From Bacillus cereus ATCC 14579 (GTDB lineage Bacteria > Bacillota > Bacilli > Bacillales > Bacillaceae_G): DNA of 64,000 bases. Positions 26,142 to 34,302 of the stretch are shown in pieces. The stretch is from positions 3,946,501 to 4,010,500 of the forward strand of contig NC_004722.1 of the NCBI RefSeq assembly GCF_000007825.1, given 5' to 3'. Numbering within the stretch: the stretch's first letter is position 1; every line of letters starts with the position of its first letter. A model generated the notes under the pieces. It was given only the letters and a program-made list of their open reading frames with translations, ran no database searches and was not told the DNA's origin. Made by a program: the position numbers and the translations under genes.

Positions 26142-26195
26142 AAAAAAATGTTACAAATAAAACATCTTCCTATCATATATCTTCAAATCAAAGCT

Positions 26196-26849
26196 TCACT
26201 CATTTTCTTGCAAATTTCTATACTGGTACAATTGATTTTGCGACTTTCTCAACAGTTCTTCAAACGTTTTTCCTTCTACTGGATAGCTAGCTGCTCCAAA
26301 TAAAAGAGTGACACTGAGTAAATCACCTTCTATTTCACTTTCAATATTTTTCATTAATCGTTTTGTTATTGTTGATGTTTCATGCCCATTATCAATTGCT
26401 ACAATAACGTACTTATTTTCATCCCACTTTGTAACAACATCGCCCTTCCGAATTGTCTTTACAATGGTACTCTCTAATTTTTGTACTAACACTCCCAACT
26501 TTTTTTCTTGCAACGTGTCTTTTAACCCTTCCCATTCTTTTACAGAAAGAATGTACACTGTAATATTACGAGAATCTCTTTCAGATAAAGCAGCTACTTT
26601 CCCAAAAAAATCAACAACAAAATCATTGCTTGCCATTCCTCCTACTTCCATACCCATACGCTCGTTTGTTCTTTTATCGTACCAATGTCCAAAATAATAA
26701 CTTAGTATCATTTGCAATATATAAATAATAAAGACGGTATAAAATGATCGTGAATCCAGTTTTGCAATTACATCCTGAAGTGCAATCCATTCTGTAACTG
26801 CCACAGTATTGCCAAGCAATAATCCACTAATTTTTCCTTTATGTTTCAT
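26196..26849 (-). CDS. Membrane protein with degenerate GGDEF domain
   Basis: 217 residues. One or two membrane segments at about 7-53, then a domain at about 75-212 that has the outline of a diguanylate cyclase (FFGKVAALSERDSRNITVYIL, IRKGDVVTKW, LLFGAASYPVEGKTFEELLRKS). The signature loop, normally GGDEF, reads DENKY (143-147), so the active-site residues are lost. It should not make c-di-GMP; it may bind a nucleotide or a partner. GGGGGAAAAG precedes the ATG. Monocistronic. Confidence 0.75.
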   Translation of the reverse strand: MKHKGKISGLLLGNTVAVTEWIALQDVIAKLDSRSFYTVFIIYILQMILSYYFGHWYDKRTNERMGMEVGGMASNDFVVDFFGKVAALSERDSRNITVYILSVKEWEGLKDTLQEKKLGVLVQKLESTIVKTIRKGDVVTKWDENKYVIVAIDNGHETSTITKRLMKNIESEIEGDLLSVTLLFGAASYPVEGKTFEELLRKSQNQLYQYRNLQENE

Positions 26850-26910
26850 ACTTTTCCCCCTTTTATACCAATATATGTTTCTATATCAATAATGTTTTTC
26901 TACAAAATAA

Positions 26911-26937
26911 AAAATGTACATATGCAATGTACATTTC
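26911..26937. promoter_or_regulatory. Palindrome in divergent promoter region
   Basis: AAATGTACAT (26912-26921) and ATGTACATTT (26927-26936) flank five bases, between the minus-strand GGDEF-like gene and the plus-strand holin-like gene. It may be an operator or a hairpin. Confidence 0.4.
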
Positions 26938-27012
26938 TGCTTAAGCTTGTATACCTTTTCTACTCTATTTCATATATATAATATATAACTTTTATAGAAA
27001 GGAGTAATCTAT

Positions 27013-27246
27013 ATGCTACAAAAAGAGAATCTATCAGATGCTATGCGTTTGCTAGCTGGTTTTCTATTATCATTAAAATTATTATTTACCTCTTTCGGGA
27101 TACACTTTATTACAAACGATCAAATCGACGCTATTGTTAATGTTGTTTCATTTTTATTTATTCTATACTTTGGCTACAAAAATAACTATGTAGGAAAAAA
27201 AGGAATGGAGCAAAAGAAAATACTCAAAAAACACAACCTTCACTAA
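27013..27246 (+). CDS. Small holin-like membrane protein
   Basis: 77 residues with two hydrophobic segments (about 11-30 and 42-58) and a basic tail KKGMEQKKILKKH, the outline of small phage holins. LTSFGIHFITNDQIDAIVNVVSFLF resembles holin sequences of Gram-positive phages. No endolysin or other phage gene is nearby, so a holin role is only a label. GAAAGGAG before the ATG and a terminator after it. Confidence 0.6.
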   Translation: MLQKENLSDAMRLLAGFLLSLKLLFTSFGIHFITNDQIDAIVNVVSFLFILYFGYKNNYVGKKGMEQKKILKKHNLH

Positions 27247-27281
27247 AAAAGGAACCTTTTGTACAGGTTCCTTTTTATCAT
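27247..27281. terminator. Terminator between holin-like gene and next gene
   Basis: AAAAAGGAACCTTTTGTACAGGTTCCTTTTT-type stem with A and T runs, between convergent genes. Confidence 0.85.
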
Positions 27282-27778
27282 TGACGCACAACAACTTCAT
27301 TTGTTTGCAGTGGGCCATATGATATCTCTTTATCTTGAAATGTATATGTAGCCTGAAAGAATGTTTGTTTAAGAGCTTTATCTTTATTAGCTTTTATTTT
27401 ACAACGTAGTTCCACCTTCTCATTCGGTAACAAATCATCAATTCGCCATCTAACAAGCTGGAATAAAAACTCACTTATCCCCTTATCAACTTTTAAAGAA
27501 TTAGGAATATAAGCAAAGTAATCTCGAATCATATGACTTACAACAACTCTCGAAATCATTTCTACCCCTTTATTTTCCACTTCAATTCTCATAATAAGTA
27601 TGTCGTTTACATCGTAGGTCAATTCATACGAAAATTGTTCTGTATACATACTACCAATTTGTAATGTAACGGCTACTTGAGGAAATTCGTTTTCCTTTTT
27701 CGATCCGTCAATCCACAATACTGGTTGTAGCGGTATTGAATACTTTCCTGTATCCGAAATTCGTCCCCATATTTTCAT
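27278..27778 (-). CDS. Hypothetical protein, DUF11-like beta domain
   Basis: 166 residues, soluble, no signal peptide. The middle VNDILIMRIEVENKGVEMISRVVVSHMI ... IPNSLKV recalls the conserved beta-repeat (DUF11) seen in surface and spore proteins, where a domain N/G-containing turn follows paired strands. Ends with GPLQTNEVVVRQ. Not recognised as a named gene. GAGGTGAA before the ATG. Stands alone on its strand. Confidence 0.6.
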   Translation of the reverse strand: MKIWGRISDTGKYSIPLQPVLWIDGSKKENEFPQVAVTLQIGSMYTEQFSYELTYDVNDILIMRIEVENKGVEMISRVVVSHMIRDYFAYIPNSLKVDKGISEFLFQLVRWRIDDLLPNEKVELRCKIKANKDKALKQTFFQATYTFQDKEISYGPLQTNEVVVRQ

Positions 27779-27937
27779 AATATATATTCACCTCATTTCA
27801 GATGTAACATACACACAATGAATTCCCCAAATTCCTAAAGCTTGCTACAAGCAATGTTTAATATTTCTCTTCCTTTTATCCTATTCGACAATATGAAGAA
27901 AAAACCATTTTTCATCTATTAACAGAAGGTGTTCTTT

Positions 27938-28060
27938 ATGAAATTTTTTTACAATTTACTTCATTCCCTTCATAGCAATATTCGTATGGCTCACTCGTTC
28001 TCTACTCATACGAAAGAATATTTTGACGGAAGAAAAAATTTGCTTTATAGTCAAATTTGA
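27938..28060 (+). CDS. Possible small protein, 40 residues
   Basis: ATG with GAAGGTG about 7 bases upstream; begins MKFFYNLLHSLHSNIRMAHS and ends NLLYSQI. No family recognised, no membrane segment. Its last codons overlap the 20-base palindrome and the -35 box of the next gene, so it may be a chance frame. Confidence 0.3.
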   Translation: MKFFYNLLHSLHSNIRMAHSFSTHTKEYFDGRKNLLYSQI

Positions 28061-28065
28061 CTATA
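28046..28065. promoter_or_regulatory. 20-base perfect palindrome over the MFS promoter
   Basis: TATAGTCAAATTTGACTATA is its own reverse complement and covers the presumed -35 box TTGACT. This is the expected position of a repressor operator. The PadR regulator downstream is the nearest candidate, though PadR sites usually show ATGT...ACAT. Confidence 0.6.
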
Positions 28066-28189
28066 ATATTCTTTATGGCATATAAGTGCACTTATGGAAA
28101 AGAAATTAACATCAACTATACATTTAAATTTTTTATCCACTGCACTCAAAATTTAATATAGTTTACTTATTTCTAAAGGAGGGTTATAT

Positions 28190-29731
28190 TTGGAAACTCA
28201 ACCATTAAAAAAAGAAGCCAACAAGACAAAATTTGTTGTTGCTGGTTTACTGCTTGGTATATTAATGGCCGCAATGGATAATACAATCGTTGCAACCGCA
28301 ATGGCAACAATCGTTGGAGACCTGGGAGGATTTGATAAGTTTGTTTGGGTCACATCAGCTTATATGGTAGCAACAATGGCAGGGATGCCTATCTTCGGGA
28401 AACTTTCTGATATGTACGGGCGGAAACGTTTTTATATTGGTGGCCTCATTCTTTTCTTATTCGGTTCTGCGCTCTGCGGAACAGCTTCAAGCATTGAGCA
28501 ATTAAGTATTTATAGAGCTATTCAAGGGATCGGTGGTGGTGCCCTTATGCCTATCGCCTTCACAATTATGTACGATATCTTCCCACCAGAAAAACGCGGG
28601 AAGATGACAGGACTATTCGGTGCTGTTTTCGGGACATCTAGTGTATTCGGTCCTTTATTAGGTGCTTATATTACAGACTATATAAGTTGGCATTGGGTCT
28701 TCTATATCAATATTCCATTAGGACTTATCTCCTTTTTCTTCATTACTAAATACTACAGTGAGTCTCTAGAATTTAGAAAACAAAAAATTGATTGGGCTGG
28801 TGCTATTACACTTGTCATAAGTATCGTTTGCTTAATGTTCGCATTAGAACTTGGTGGTAAGGAATATGCCTGGAATTCTACTGTAATTATTGGCTTATTT
28901 ACAACAGTAGTTATTACGCTTATTATTTTCTTCTTTGTAGAACGAAAAGCAACCGAGCCTATTATTTCATTCCATCTATTTAAAAAACCTTTATTCGCAG
29001 CTAGTCAAGGAGTTGCCTTTTTCTATGGTGCCGCTTTCATTATCTGTACAGTTTATATTCCAATCTTCATTCAAGGCGTCCTTGGAGGTTCCGCCTCTAA
29101 TGCTGGATTAATTTTAACACCAATGATGGTTGGTTCTGTAATTGGAAGTCAAACGGGAGGACAATTAGCTTCTCGAACAAGCTATCGTAACATTATGATG
29201 GTATCTGGTGTCTTCTTCGTTCTTGGTATTTATTTATTAAGTACTTTAACAATGGACACACCTCGTTTACTCGTAACACTATTTATGATTCTCGCTGGGC
29301 TTGGTGTTGGTTTCTCATTCTCAGTATTAAGCATGTCTTCTATTCACAAGTTGGAAATGCGGGACCGTGGTTCGGCGACATCAACAAACTCATTCTTCCG
29401 ATCACTCGGTATGACTCTTGGTGTAACGATTTTTGGTACAATTCAAAATCATATTTTTACAGATAAACTAAACTCTGTATTCCCCCCTGAACTAGCAAAA
29501 TTAGCTCCAAAAGGCGGAGACACAAGTTTCTTATTATCACCAGGCGCTACCGCAAAAATTCCTGCTGAAATATTAGCGGGTATTAAGGAAGCTCTCGCTA
29601 CATCTATTGCGAACACATTCTTCTGGGCACTCATCCCGGCTGTACTAAGTATTATTTGTATTTTACTTATGGGAAATGAACGCCTCTTTACAGGCCCTAA
29701 AAAGAAAGAAAAACAAAAGCAAGTTAGTTAA
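28190..29731 (+). CDS. MFS multidrug efflux transporter, DHA2 (14-helix) family
   Basis: Proton-driven drug exporter in the cytoplasmic membrane. 513 residues, about 14 membrane helices. Family motifs: LGILMAAMDNTIVATAM (motif D1), GKLSDMYGRKRFYIGG (motif A) and GIGGGALMPIAFTIMYDIFPPEKRGKMTGLFG with motif C-like G residues after it. TTG start preceded by AAAGGAGGG. Followed by a PadR regulator after a terminator. Substrate unknown. Confidence 0.92.
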   Translation: METQPLKKEANKTKFVVAGLLLGILMAAMDNTIVATAMATIVGDLGGFDKFVWVTSAYMVATMAGMPIFGKLSDMYGRKRFYIGGLILFLFGSALCGTASSIEQLSIYRAIQGIGGGALMPIAFTIMYDIFPPEKRGKMTGLFGAVFGTSSVFGPLLGAYITDYISWHWVFYINIPLGLISFFFITKYYSESLEFRKQKIDWAGAITLVISIVCLMFALELGGKEYAWNSTVIIGLFTTVVITLIIFFFVERKATEPIISFHLFKKPLFAASQGVAFFYGAAFIICTVYIPIFIQGVLGGSASNAGLILTPMMVGSVIGSQTGGQLASRTSYRNIMMVSGVFFVLGIYLLSTLTMDTPRLLVTLFMILAGLGVGFSFSVLSMSSIHKLEMRDRGSATSTNSFFRSLGMTLGVTIFGTIQNHIFTDKLNSVFPPELAKLAPKGGDTSFLLSPGATAKIPAEILAGIKEALATSIANTFFWALIPAVLSIICILLMGNERLFTGPKKKEKQKQVS

Positions 29732-29742
29732 TATAAAAAAGA

Positions 29743-29782
29743 AGCGGCATATCCCTTTATGAAAAAGGATATGCCGTTTATA
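29743..29782 (+). terminator. Terminator between MFS pump and padR
   Basis: CGGCATATCC / GGATATGCCG stem followed by T-rich sequence. Confidence 0.75.
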
Positions 29783-29820
29783 ATATGTATAAAGTTTTTA
29801 TATACAGGAGTTGAGACAGC

Positions 29821-30378
29821 ATGAGCATGAAATTAGTCATTCTCGGCTTACTACTCGAAGGAGATAAACATCCATATGAAGTGCAGCATATTATGAAAGA
29901 ACGACAAATGGATTGTTACATTAAATATGCTAAAGGATCACTTTATTACGCCTTCGAGCAATTAGAAAAGCAAGGGGCAATTCATATTACAAATGTAATT
30001 AGAGACACAAATCGACCTGACAAAACGATTTTTCATATAACAGAAGCAGGCAAAAAACTATTCCACACTTTACTATTAAAACAATTCGAAGCCAAAAACC
30101 AAATATATAAACCTATTTATTCAGCCTTATCTTTCGCTCACTTTAGCAATGATCACGAATTAGTTCCTATTTTAGAAAAAAAGAAAAACGATACTCTTCA
30201 ATATTTACATACTATGCAAACGATATATGATTGTAATAAAGGAAAGGTTCCACGTGCACAACTATATATTTTGCAAAGTGTAATTGAGCATATTACAGTT
30301 GAATTACAATGGCTAAACACCCTCCTTAAAGATGCTATAGCAGGCCGACTTTCAGAAGTTGCTATAGATGAAGATTGA
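29821..30378 (+). CDS. PadR family transcriptional regulator
   Basis: 185 residues. N-terminal winged helix (MSMKLVILGLLLEGDKHPYEVQHIMKERQMD ... GSLYYAFEQLEKQGAI) and a C-terminal Vir_act-type helical domain for dimers. CAGGAG site before the ATG. It lies just downstream of the MFS pump on the same strand, so it probably regulates the pump and itself, perhaps through the palindrome at 28046-28065; that link is inferred. Confidence 0.88.
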   Translation: MSMKLVILGLLLEGDKHPYEVQHIMKERQMDCYIKYAKGSLYYAFEQLEKQGAIHITNVIRDTNRPDKTIFHITEAGKKLFHTLLLKQFEAKNQIYKPIYSALSFAHFSNDHELVPILEKKKNDTLQYLHTMQTIYDCNKGKVPRAQLYILQSVIEHITVELQWLNTLLKDAIAGRLSEVAIDED

Positions 30379-30417
30379 GCTATGAAAGAAGACATCCCTA
30401 CTTCTTTCATAGCTCAA
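30376..30417 (+). terminator. Terminator after PadR regulator
   Basis: Perfect 14-base stem GAGCTATGAAAGAA / TTCTTTCATAGCTC overlapping the stop codon, followed by a T-rich run. Confidence 0.82.
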
Positions 30418-30576
30418 TTTCTCTTTTCATACTGTAATATTATTCGTTACTCCAGAATACAAAAAGTCAGAATACTAAGAAATAAAAACTTTAGAATTTT
30501 CTTATTTTAAAACAGTAGACAAAATTCCAAAAATTATGTTAAAATTTGTTTCAATATCATATCGCTTGTTAAATTC

Positions 30577-30765
30577 CTTTCAAAAGGAAAATAGGTACAC
30601 GAAAGTTTTGTTTCGTGTTTAAAAGGGAAGCTTGGTGAAACTCCAACACGGTCCCGCCACTGTAAATGCTGAGATTTCTTTTTGGTGCCACTGTGAAAAC
30701 GGGAAGGTAAAAGAAATTATATGAAGCATAAGTCAGGAGACCTGCCTGTTTTAACAACACTGATA
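30577..30765 (+). ncRNA. Cobalamin riboswitch upstream of metE
   Basis: Contains the class hallmarks: GGGAAGCTTGGTGAAACTCC, GGTCCCGCCACTGT (B12-box region) and AAGTCAGGAGACCTGCCT. It precedes metE, the B12-independent methionine synthase, so vitamin B12 should switch metE off, as expected in cells able to use the B12-dependent route. The expression platform is unclear: an imperfect GTTTTAAC / GTTAAAAC pairing lies after the aptamer without a T-run. Confidence 0.93.
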
Positions 30766-30891
30766 GATTCACGGATGATGATGAGGTGTTAAAACAAAAA
30801 GGAAGGCTTATTTTCTATGTCTTTGTACTTTTTGTTATAGGTATTTCCTAGTAAACGGAAATGCTTACTTTCAATTAGGGAGGAATTTAAA

Positions 30892-33180
30892 ATGGCAATT
30901 CAAACAAGTAACTTAGGTTATCCACGTATCGGACTACAACGAGAGTGGAAAAAAACATTGGAAGCTTTTTGGTCCAATAAAATCGATGAAGAACAATTTT
31001 TAACAACAATGAAAGAAATTCGCCTTCAACACGTAAAAGTACAGCAAGAAAAAGGGATTGAACTCATTCCAATTGGCGACTTTACATATTATGATCACGT
31101 TTTGGATACTGCCTATATGCTAGGATTTATTCCATCACGTTTTTCTGAGTTTACATCTTACCTTGATGTATATTTCGCAATGGCGCGTGGCTCTAAAGAT
31201 CACGTAGCTTCCGAAATGACAAAATGGTTTAACACAAACTATCACTATATCGTTCCTGAATATGAAGAGGGATTACAAATCTCTTTAAAAGATAATCGTC
31301 CACTTCGCTTATACGAAGAGGCAAAACAAGAATTAGGAGTAGATGGAAAGCCTGTTATTTTAGGACCATATACTTTCTTAAAATTAGCTAAAGGCTATAC
31401 ACAAGAACAATTTCCTACCATTTTAAAACAGTTAGTTGCACCTTACGTACAACTACTTTCAGAACTACATGCAGCTGGTGCACCAGCCATTCAAGTTGAT
31501 GAACCGATTTTCGCTTCTTTAACTAAAAAAGAAGTTCAACAAGCAAAAGAAATTTATGAAGCTATTCGTAAAGAAGTTCCAAATGCGACTCTTCTTTTAC
31601 AAACATATTTTGATAGCGTAGAAGAAAACTATGAAGAAATTATTACATTCCCGGTATCCGGTATTGGATTAGATTTCATTCATGGTAAAGAAGGTAATCT
31701 AAATGCTATTTCAAAATATGGATTCCCAGCTGATAAAACTTTAGCTGTCGGTTGTATAGATGGCCGTAACATTTGGAGAGCTGACCTTGATGAAGTTCTT
31801 GAGTTATTTACAACGTTACAAAAACAAGTCCAAACGAAAGATATCATCGTTCAGCCTTCTTGTAGCTTATTGCATACACCAATCGATAAAACAGAAGAAA
31901 CTCACTTATCGACTGAGCTGTTTGATGCGTTAGCATTTGCAAATCAAAAATTAGAAGAATTAGTTCTTATTCATTCCGCTCTCACTCAAGGTACAGAAAG
32001 CATTAGTAATGAGCTGGAAACATATCGAAACGTACATCATACAATTCGTTCATCTGCTGCACGTAACCGAGAAGATGTCAAAGCAGCACGAACAGCACTA
32101 AAAGAAGAAGATTTTTCACGTCCTCTTCCATTTGAAAAACGATACGAATTACAACAAGTTGCTCTAGAGTTACCGCTATTACCAACAACGACTATTGGTA
32201 GCTTCCCGCAAACAACTGAAGTTCGTCAAACGCGAAAAGAATGGCGTAACGGTGTTATTTCAAATGAACAATATGAACAATTTATTGAAAAAGAGACAGA
32301 AAAATGGATTCGTTACCAAGAAGAAATTGGGCTTGATGTCCTTGTACATGGTGAATTTGAAAGAACTGACATGGTCGAATATTTTGGTGAGCGCCTTGCT
32401 GGTTTCTCATTCACTAAAAACGGTTGGGTACAATCATACGGTTCCCGCTGCGTAAAACCACCTGTTATTTATGGTGATGTAGCCTTTATTAACGGCATGA
32501 CTATTAAGGAAACAGTTTATGCGCAAAGCTTAACAGAGAAAGTTGTAAAAGGAATGTTAACCGGACCTGTTACAATTTTAAATTGGTCCTTCGTTCGAAA
32601 TGATATTCCAAGAAAAGAAGTTTCGTATCAAATTGCACTAGCTCTTCGTCACGAAATTGAACTACTTGAATCTTCCGGAATTAGAGTAATCCAAGTCGAT
32701 GAGCCCGCACTTCGTGAAGGAATGCCACTAAAAGAAAAAGATTGGGATGCTTATATTACATGGGCAGTACAATCCTTCCTTTTAGCAACTTCTTCTGTAG
32801 CAAATGAAACACAAATTCATACTCATATGTGTTACAGTAACTTCGAAGATATTGTTGACGCGATTCGCGCATTAGATGCAGATGTAATTTCTATCGAAAC
32901 ATCAAGAAGTCACGGAGAATTTATTGATACATTAAAACATACAACATATGAAAAAGGCATCGGCCTAGGTGTATATGATATTCATAGCCCACGTGTACCG
33001 AGTAAAGATGAAATGTATAAAATCGTAGAACAATCTTTAGAAGTATGTGATCCTAAATATTTCTGGATTAATCCTGATTGTGGTTTAAAAACGAGAAGAA
33101 CAGAAGAAGTTATTCCAGCTTTAGAACATATGGTGCAAGCAGCGAAAGATGCTCGTTCCCTTTTAAAAACAAACGCATAA
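30892..33180 (+). CDS. metE: Cobalamin-independent methionine synthase
   Basis: Transfers methyl from 5-methyltetrahydropteroyl-triglutamate to homocysteine. 762 residues, the usual length. N-terminal half opens NLGYPRIGLQREWKKTLEAFW; the C-terminal catalytic half has TTTIGSFPQT, the zinc ligands His and Cys in IHTHMCYSNF, and the last zinc Cys in NPDCGLKTR. GGGAGGAAT before the ATG. Under a cobalamin riboswitch. Confident. Confidence 0.97.
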   Translation: MAIQTSNLGYPRIGLQREWKKTLEAFWSNKIDEEQFLTTMKEIRLQHVKVQQEKGIELIPIGDFTYYDHVLDTAYMLGFIPSRFSEFTSYLDVYFAMARGSKDHVASEMTKWFNTNYHYIVPEYEEGLQISLKDNRPLRLYEEAKQELGVDGKPVILGPYTFLKLAKGYTQEQFPTILKQLVAPYVQLLSELHAAGAPAIQVDEPIFASLTKKEVQQAKEIYEAIRKEVPNATLLLQTYFDSVEENYEEIITFPVSGIGLDFIHGKEGNLNAISKYGFPADKTLAVGCIDGRNIWRADLDEVLELFTTLQKQVQTKDIIVQPSCSLLHTPIDKTEETHLSTELFDALAFANQKLEELVLIHSALTQGTESISNELETYRNVHHTIRSSAARNREDVKAARTALKEEDFSRPLPFEKRYELQQVALELPLLPTTTIGSFPQTTEVRQTRKEWRNGVISNEQYEQFIEKETEKWIRYQEEIGLDVLVHGEFERTDMVEYFGERLAGFSFTKNGWVQSYGSRCVKPPVIYGDVAFINGMTIKETVYAQSLTEKVVKGMLTGPVTILNWSFVRNDIPRKEVSYQIALALRHEIELLESSGIRVIQVDEPALREGMPLKEKDWDAYITWAVQSFLLATSSVANETQIHTHMCYSNFEDIVDAIRALDADVISIETSRSHGEFIDTLKHTTYEKGIGLGVYDIHSPRVPSKDEMYKIVEQSLEVCDPKYFWINPDCGLKTRRTEEVIPALEHMVQAAKDARSLLKTNA

Positions 33181-33181
33181 C

Positions 33182-33222
33182 AAAAATGGGTTATCCTTTT
33201 CTCAGGATAACCCATTTTTTAT
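33182..33222. terminator. Terminator between metE and comJ
   Basis: AAAATGGGTTATCC / GGATAACCCATTTT stem with T-run; convergent genes. Confidence 0.9.
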
Positions 33223-33608
33223 TCTTTACTTTCAAAAAAGAATTCATATTGTATTTTATATAATTCATCATCCGTTGGCTCTTCAAGAGGAATTGCTTGT
33301 AATACAACTGTATACTCACCATTTGGAATAGGTATTTGAAATTTATTAGAAAGAATACTCGTTATAACGATACTTTCATTTTCAACTGTAAAAGGAACCG
33401 TAATCGTTCTAACTACTTCTTCTTTTTCAATATGTTTCCCTGGGGTCACTTTCACTTCACAAGTATAATCAGAAAGTGCTTCAAAAATAACAGTTCCATC
33501 TGCCTTAGCATAACCTCTTTCAAAATCTTCATCAGTCCAATCTACATAAGGCTGCTCACCGTCATAGTTCATCAACATTAATTGCGAATAAGAAATCGTT
33601 AACTCCAT
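33219..33608 (-). CDS. comJ: DNA-entry nuclease inhibitor ComJ (Nin)
   Basis: 129 residues, close in length to B. subtilis Nin (ComJ), which binds and inhibits the nuclease NucA. MELTISYSQLMLMNYDGEQPYVDWTDEDFERGYAKADG is the conserved part; many acidic residues, no signal peptide. Lies 36 bases after nucA on the same strand, the same two-gene pair as B. subtilis. GGAGAAGGGGA before the ATG. Confidence 0.88.
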   Translation of the reverse strand: MELTISYSQLMLMNYDGEQPYVDWTDEDFERGYAKADGTVIFEALSDYTCEVKVTPGKHIEKEEVVRTITVPFTVENESIVITSILSNKFQIPIPNGEYTVVLQAIPLEEPTDDELYKIQYEFFFESKE

Positions 33609-33644
33609 AGTTCCCCTTCTCCTTCATTATGAAATATACAACTA

Positions 33645-34079
33645 CTACTTCACTTCAAATTTTACTCGCGTACCATCTGGGTATTTATCTAACTTATTCC
33701 CTACCCAAGAACCTGCTCCGCGGTTATCCGCCGGACTTATATATTCAATATGTGCTCCTTTTCCGCCTTCCTTGCACATCGCCATTGGCCATTCATCACG
33801 ATCATACCCTTTTTTTGATGGATATTGTGCTAACGACAATTTCCTTCTATCTGCAGCACCACCACGATCGATTGTACAAACTTCTGAATGCCCTTCTTTT
33901 ATAGCATCCGTAATATGTTTTCCTGTCTCTGGATAACGTTCTTTCGGAAATTCTAACACTTGATCATACGTATTCGTTTTCTTTACACTTGTTTCCTCTG
34001 GCACAAGTACTTCATAAACTGCTACTAAAATAGACAGAATTGCGATAATTGAAATGATAATACCTTTTAATTGCTTCAT
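33645..34079 (-). CDS. nucA: NucA/NucB-type DNA-entry nuclease
   Basis: 144 residues. Membrane anchor at about 4-25 (LKGIIISIIAILSILVAVYEVL), then the NucA domain with DRGGAADRRKLSL and GYDRDEWPMAMC, where the Asp and Glu form the metal-dependent active site. In B. subtilis NucA cleaves DNA at the surface during transformation. Start ATG at 34079 follows GGAGGT by 4 bases; the longer frame from 34091 would include that site. Paired with comJ. Confidence 0.9.
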   Translation of the reverse strand: MKQLKGIIISIIAILSILVAVYEVLVPEETSVKKTNTYDQVLEFPKERYPETGKHITDAIKEGHSEVCTIDRGGAADRRKLSLAQYPSKKGYDRDEWPMAMCKEGGKGAHIEYISPADNRGAGSWVGNKLDKYPDGTRVKFEVK

Positions 34080-34302
34080 GTATACCTCCATGTTTCTACC
34101 AGTTTCTTTTCCTCCGTTATTATAACAAACTTCTCCTGTATATGTTTTCAGACATTATTTTAGTTATTCCTTGCCATTCCGCCAAAAATTTTCATTTTTT
34201 CACTAATGCTGTAGAAAACTAATAGCCTTCCGACATTCTTTTTCAAAGGAAGTCCTCATAAAAGATTGAAATGATATATACGATACTTTTTGGGGAGGAA
34301 AT

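Larger units (their letters stand above)
25582..26195. other. Long gene-free stretch with several inverted repeats
   Basis: About 610 bases without a credible gene. It holds small stems at about 25826-25868 (AGTCTT/AAGACT and CACCT/AGGTG), a 12-base stem at 25995-26027 (AAAAGTGTAGAG / CTCTACACTTTT) and a perfect 15-base inverted repeat at 26101-26141. Could include a small RNA, repeat remnants or terminators; not resolved. Confidence 0.45.
27779..28189. other. Upstream region of the MFS pump
   Basis: About 410 bases holding a possible 40-codon gene (27938-28060), a perfect 20-base palindrome (28046-28065) and a promoter: TTGACT at 28057-28062, 18-base spacer, TATAAG at 28081-28086. The pump start codon is at 28190. 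Confidence 0.5.

Noticed and set aside
27013..27246. Holin-like gene as evidence for a prophage
   Set aside because: No endolysin, integrase, tail or capsid gene nearby.
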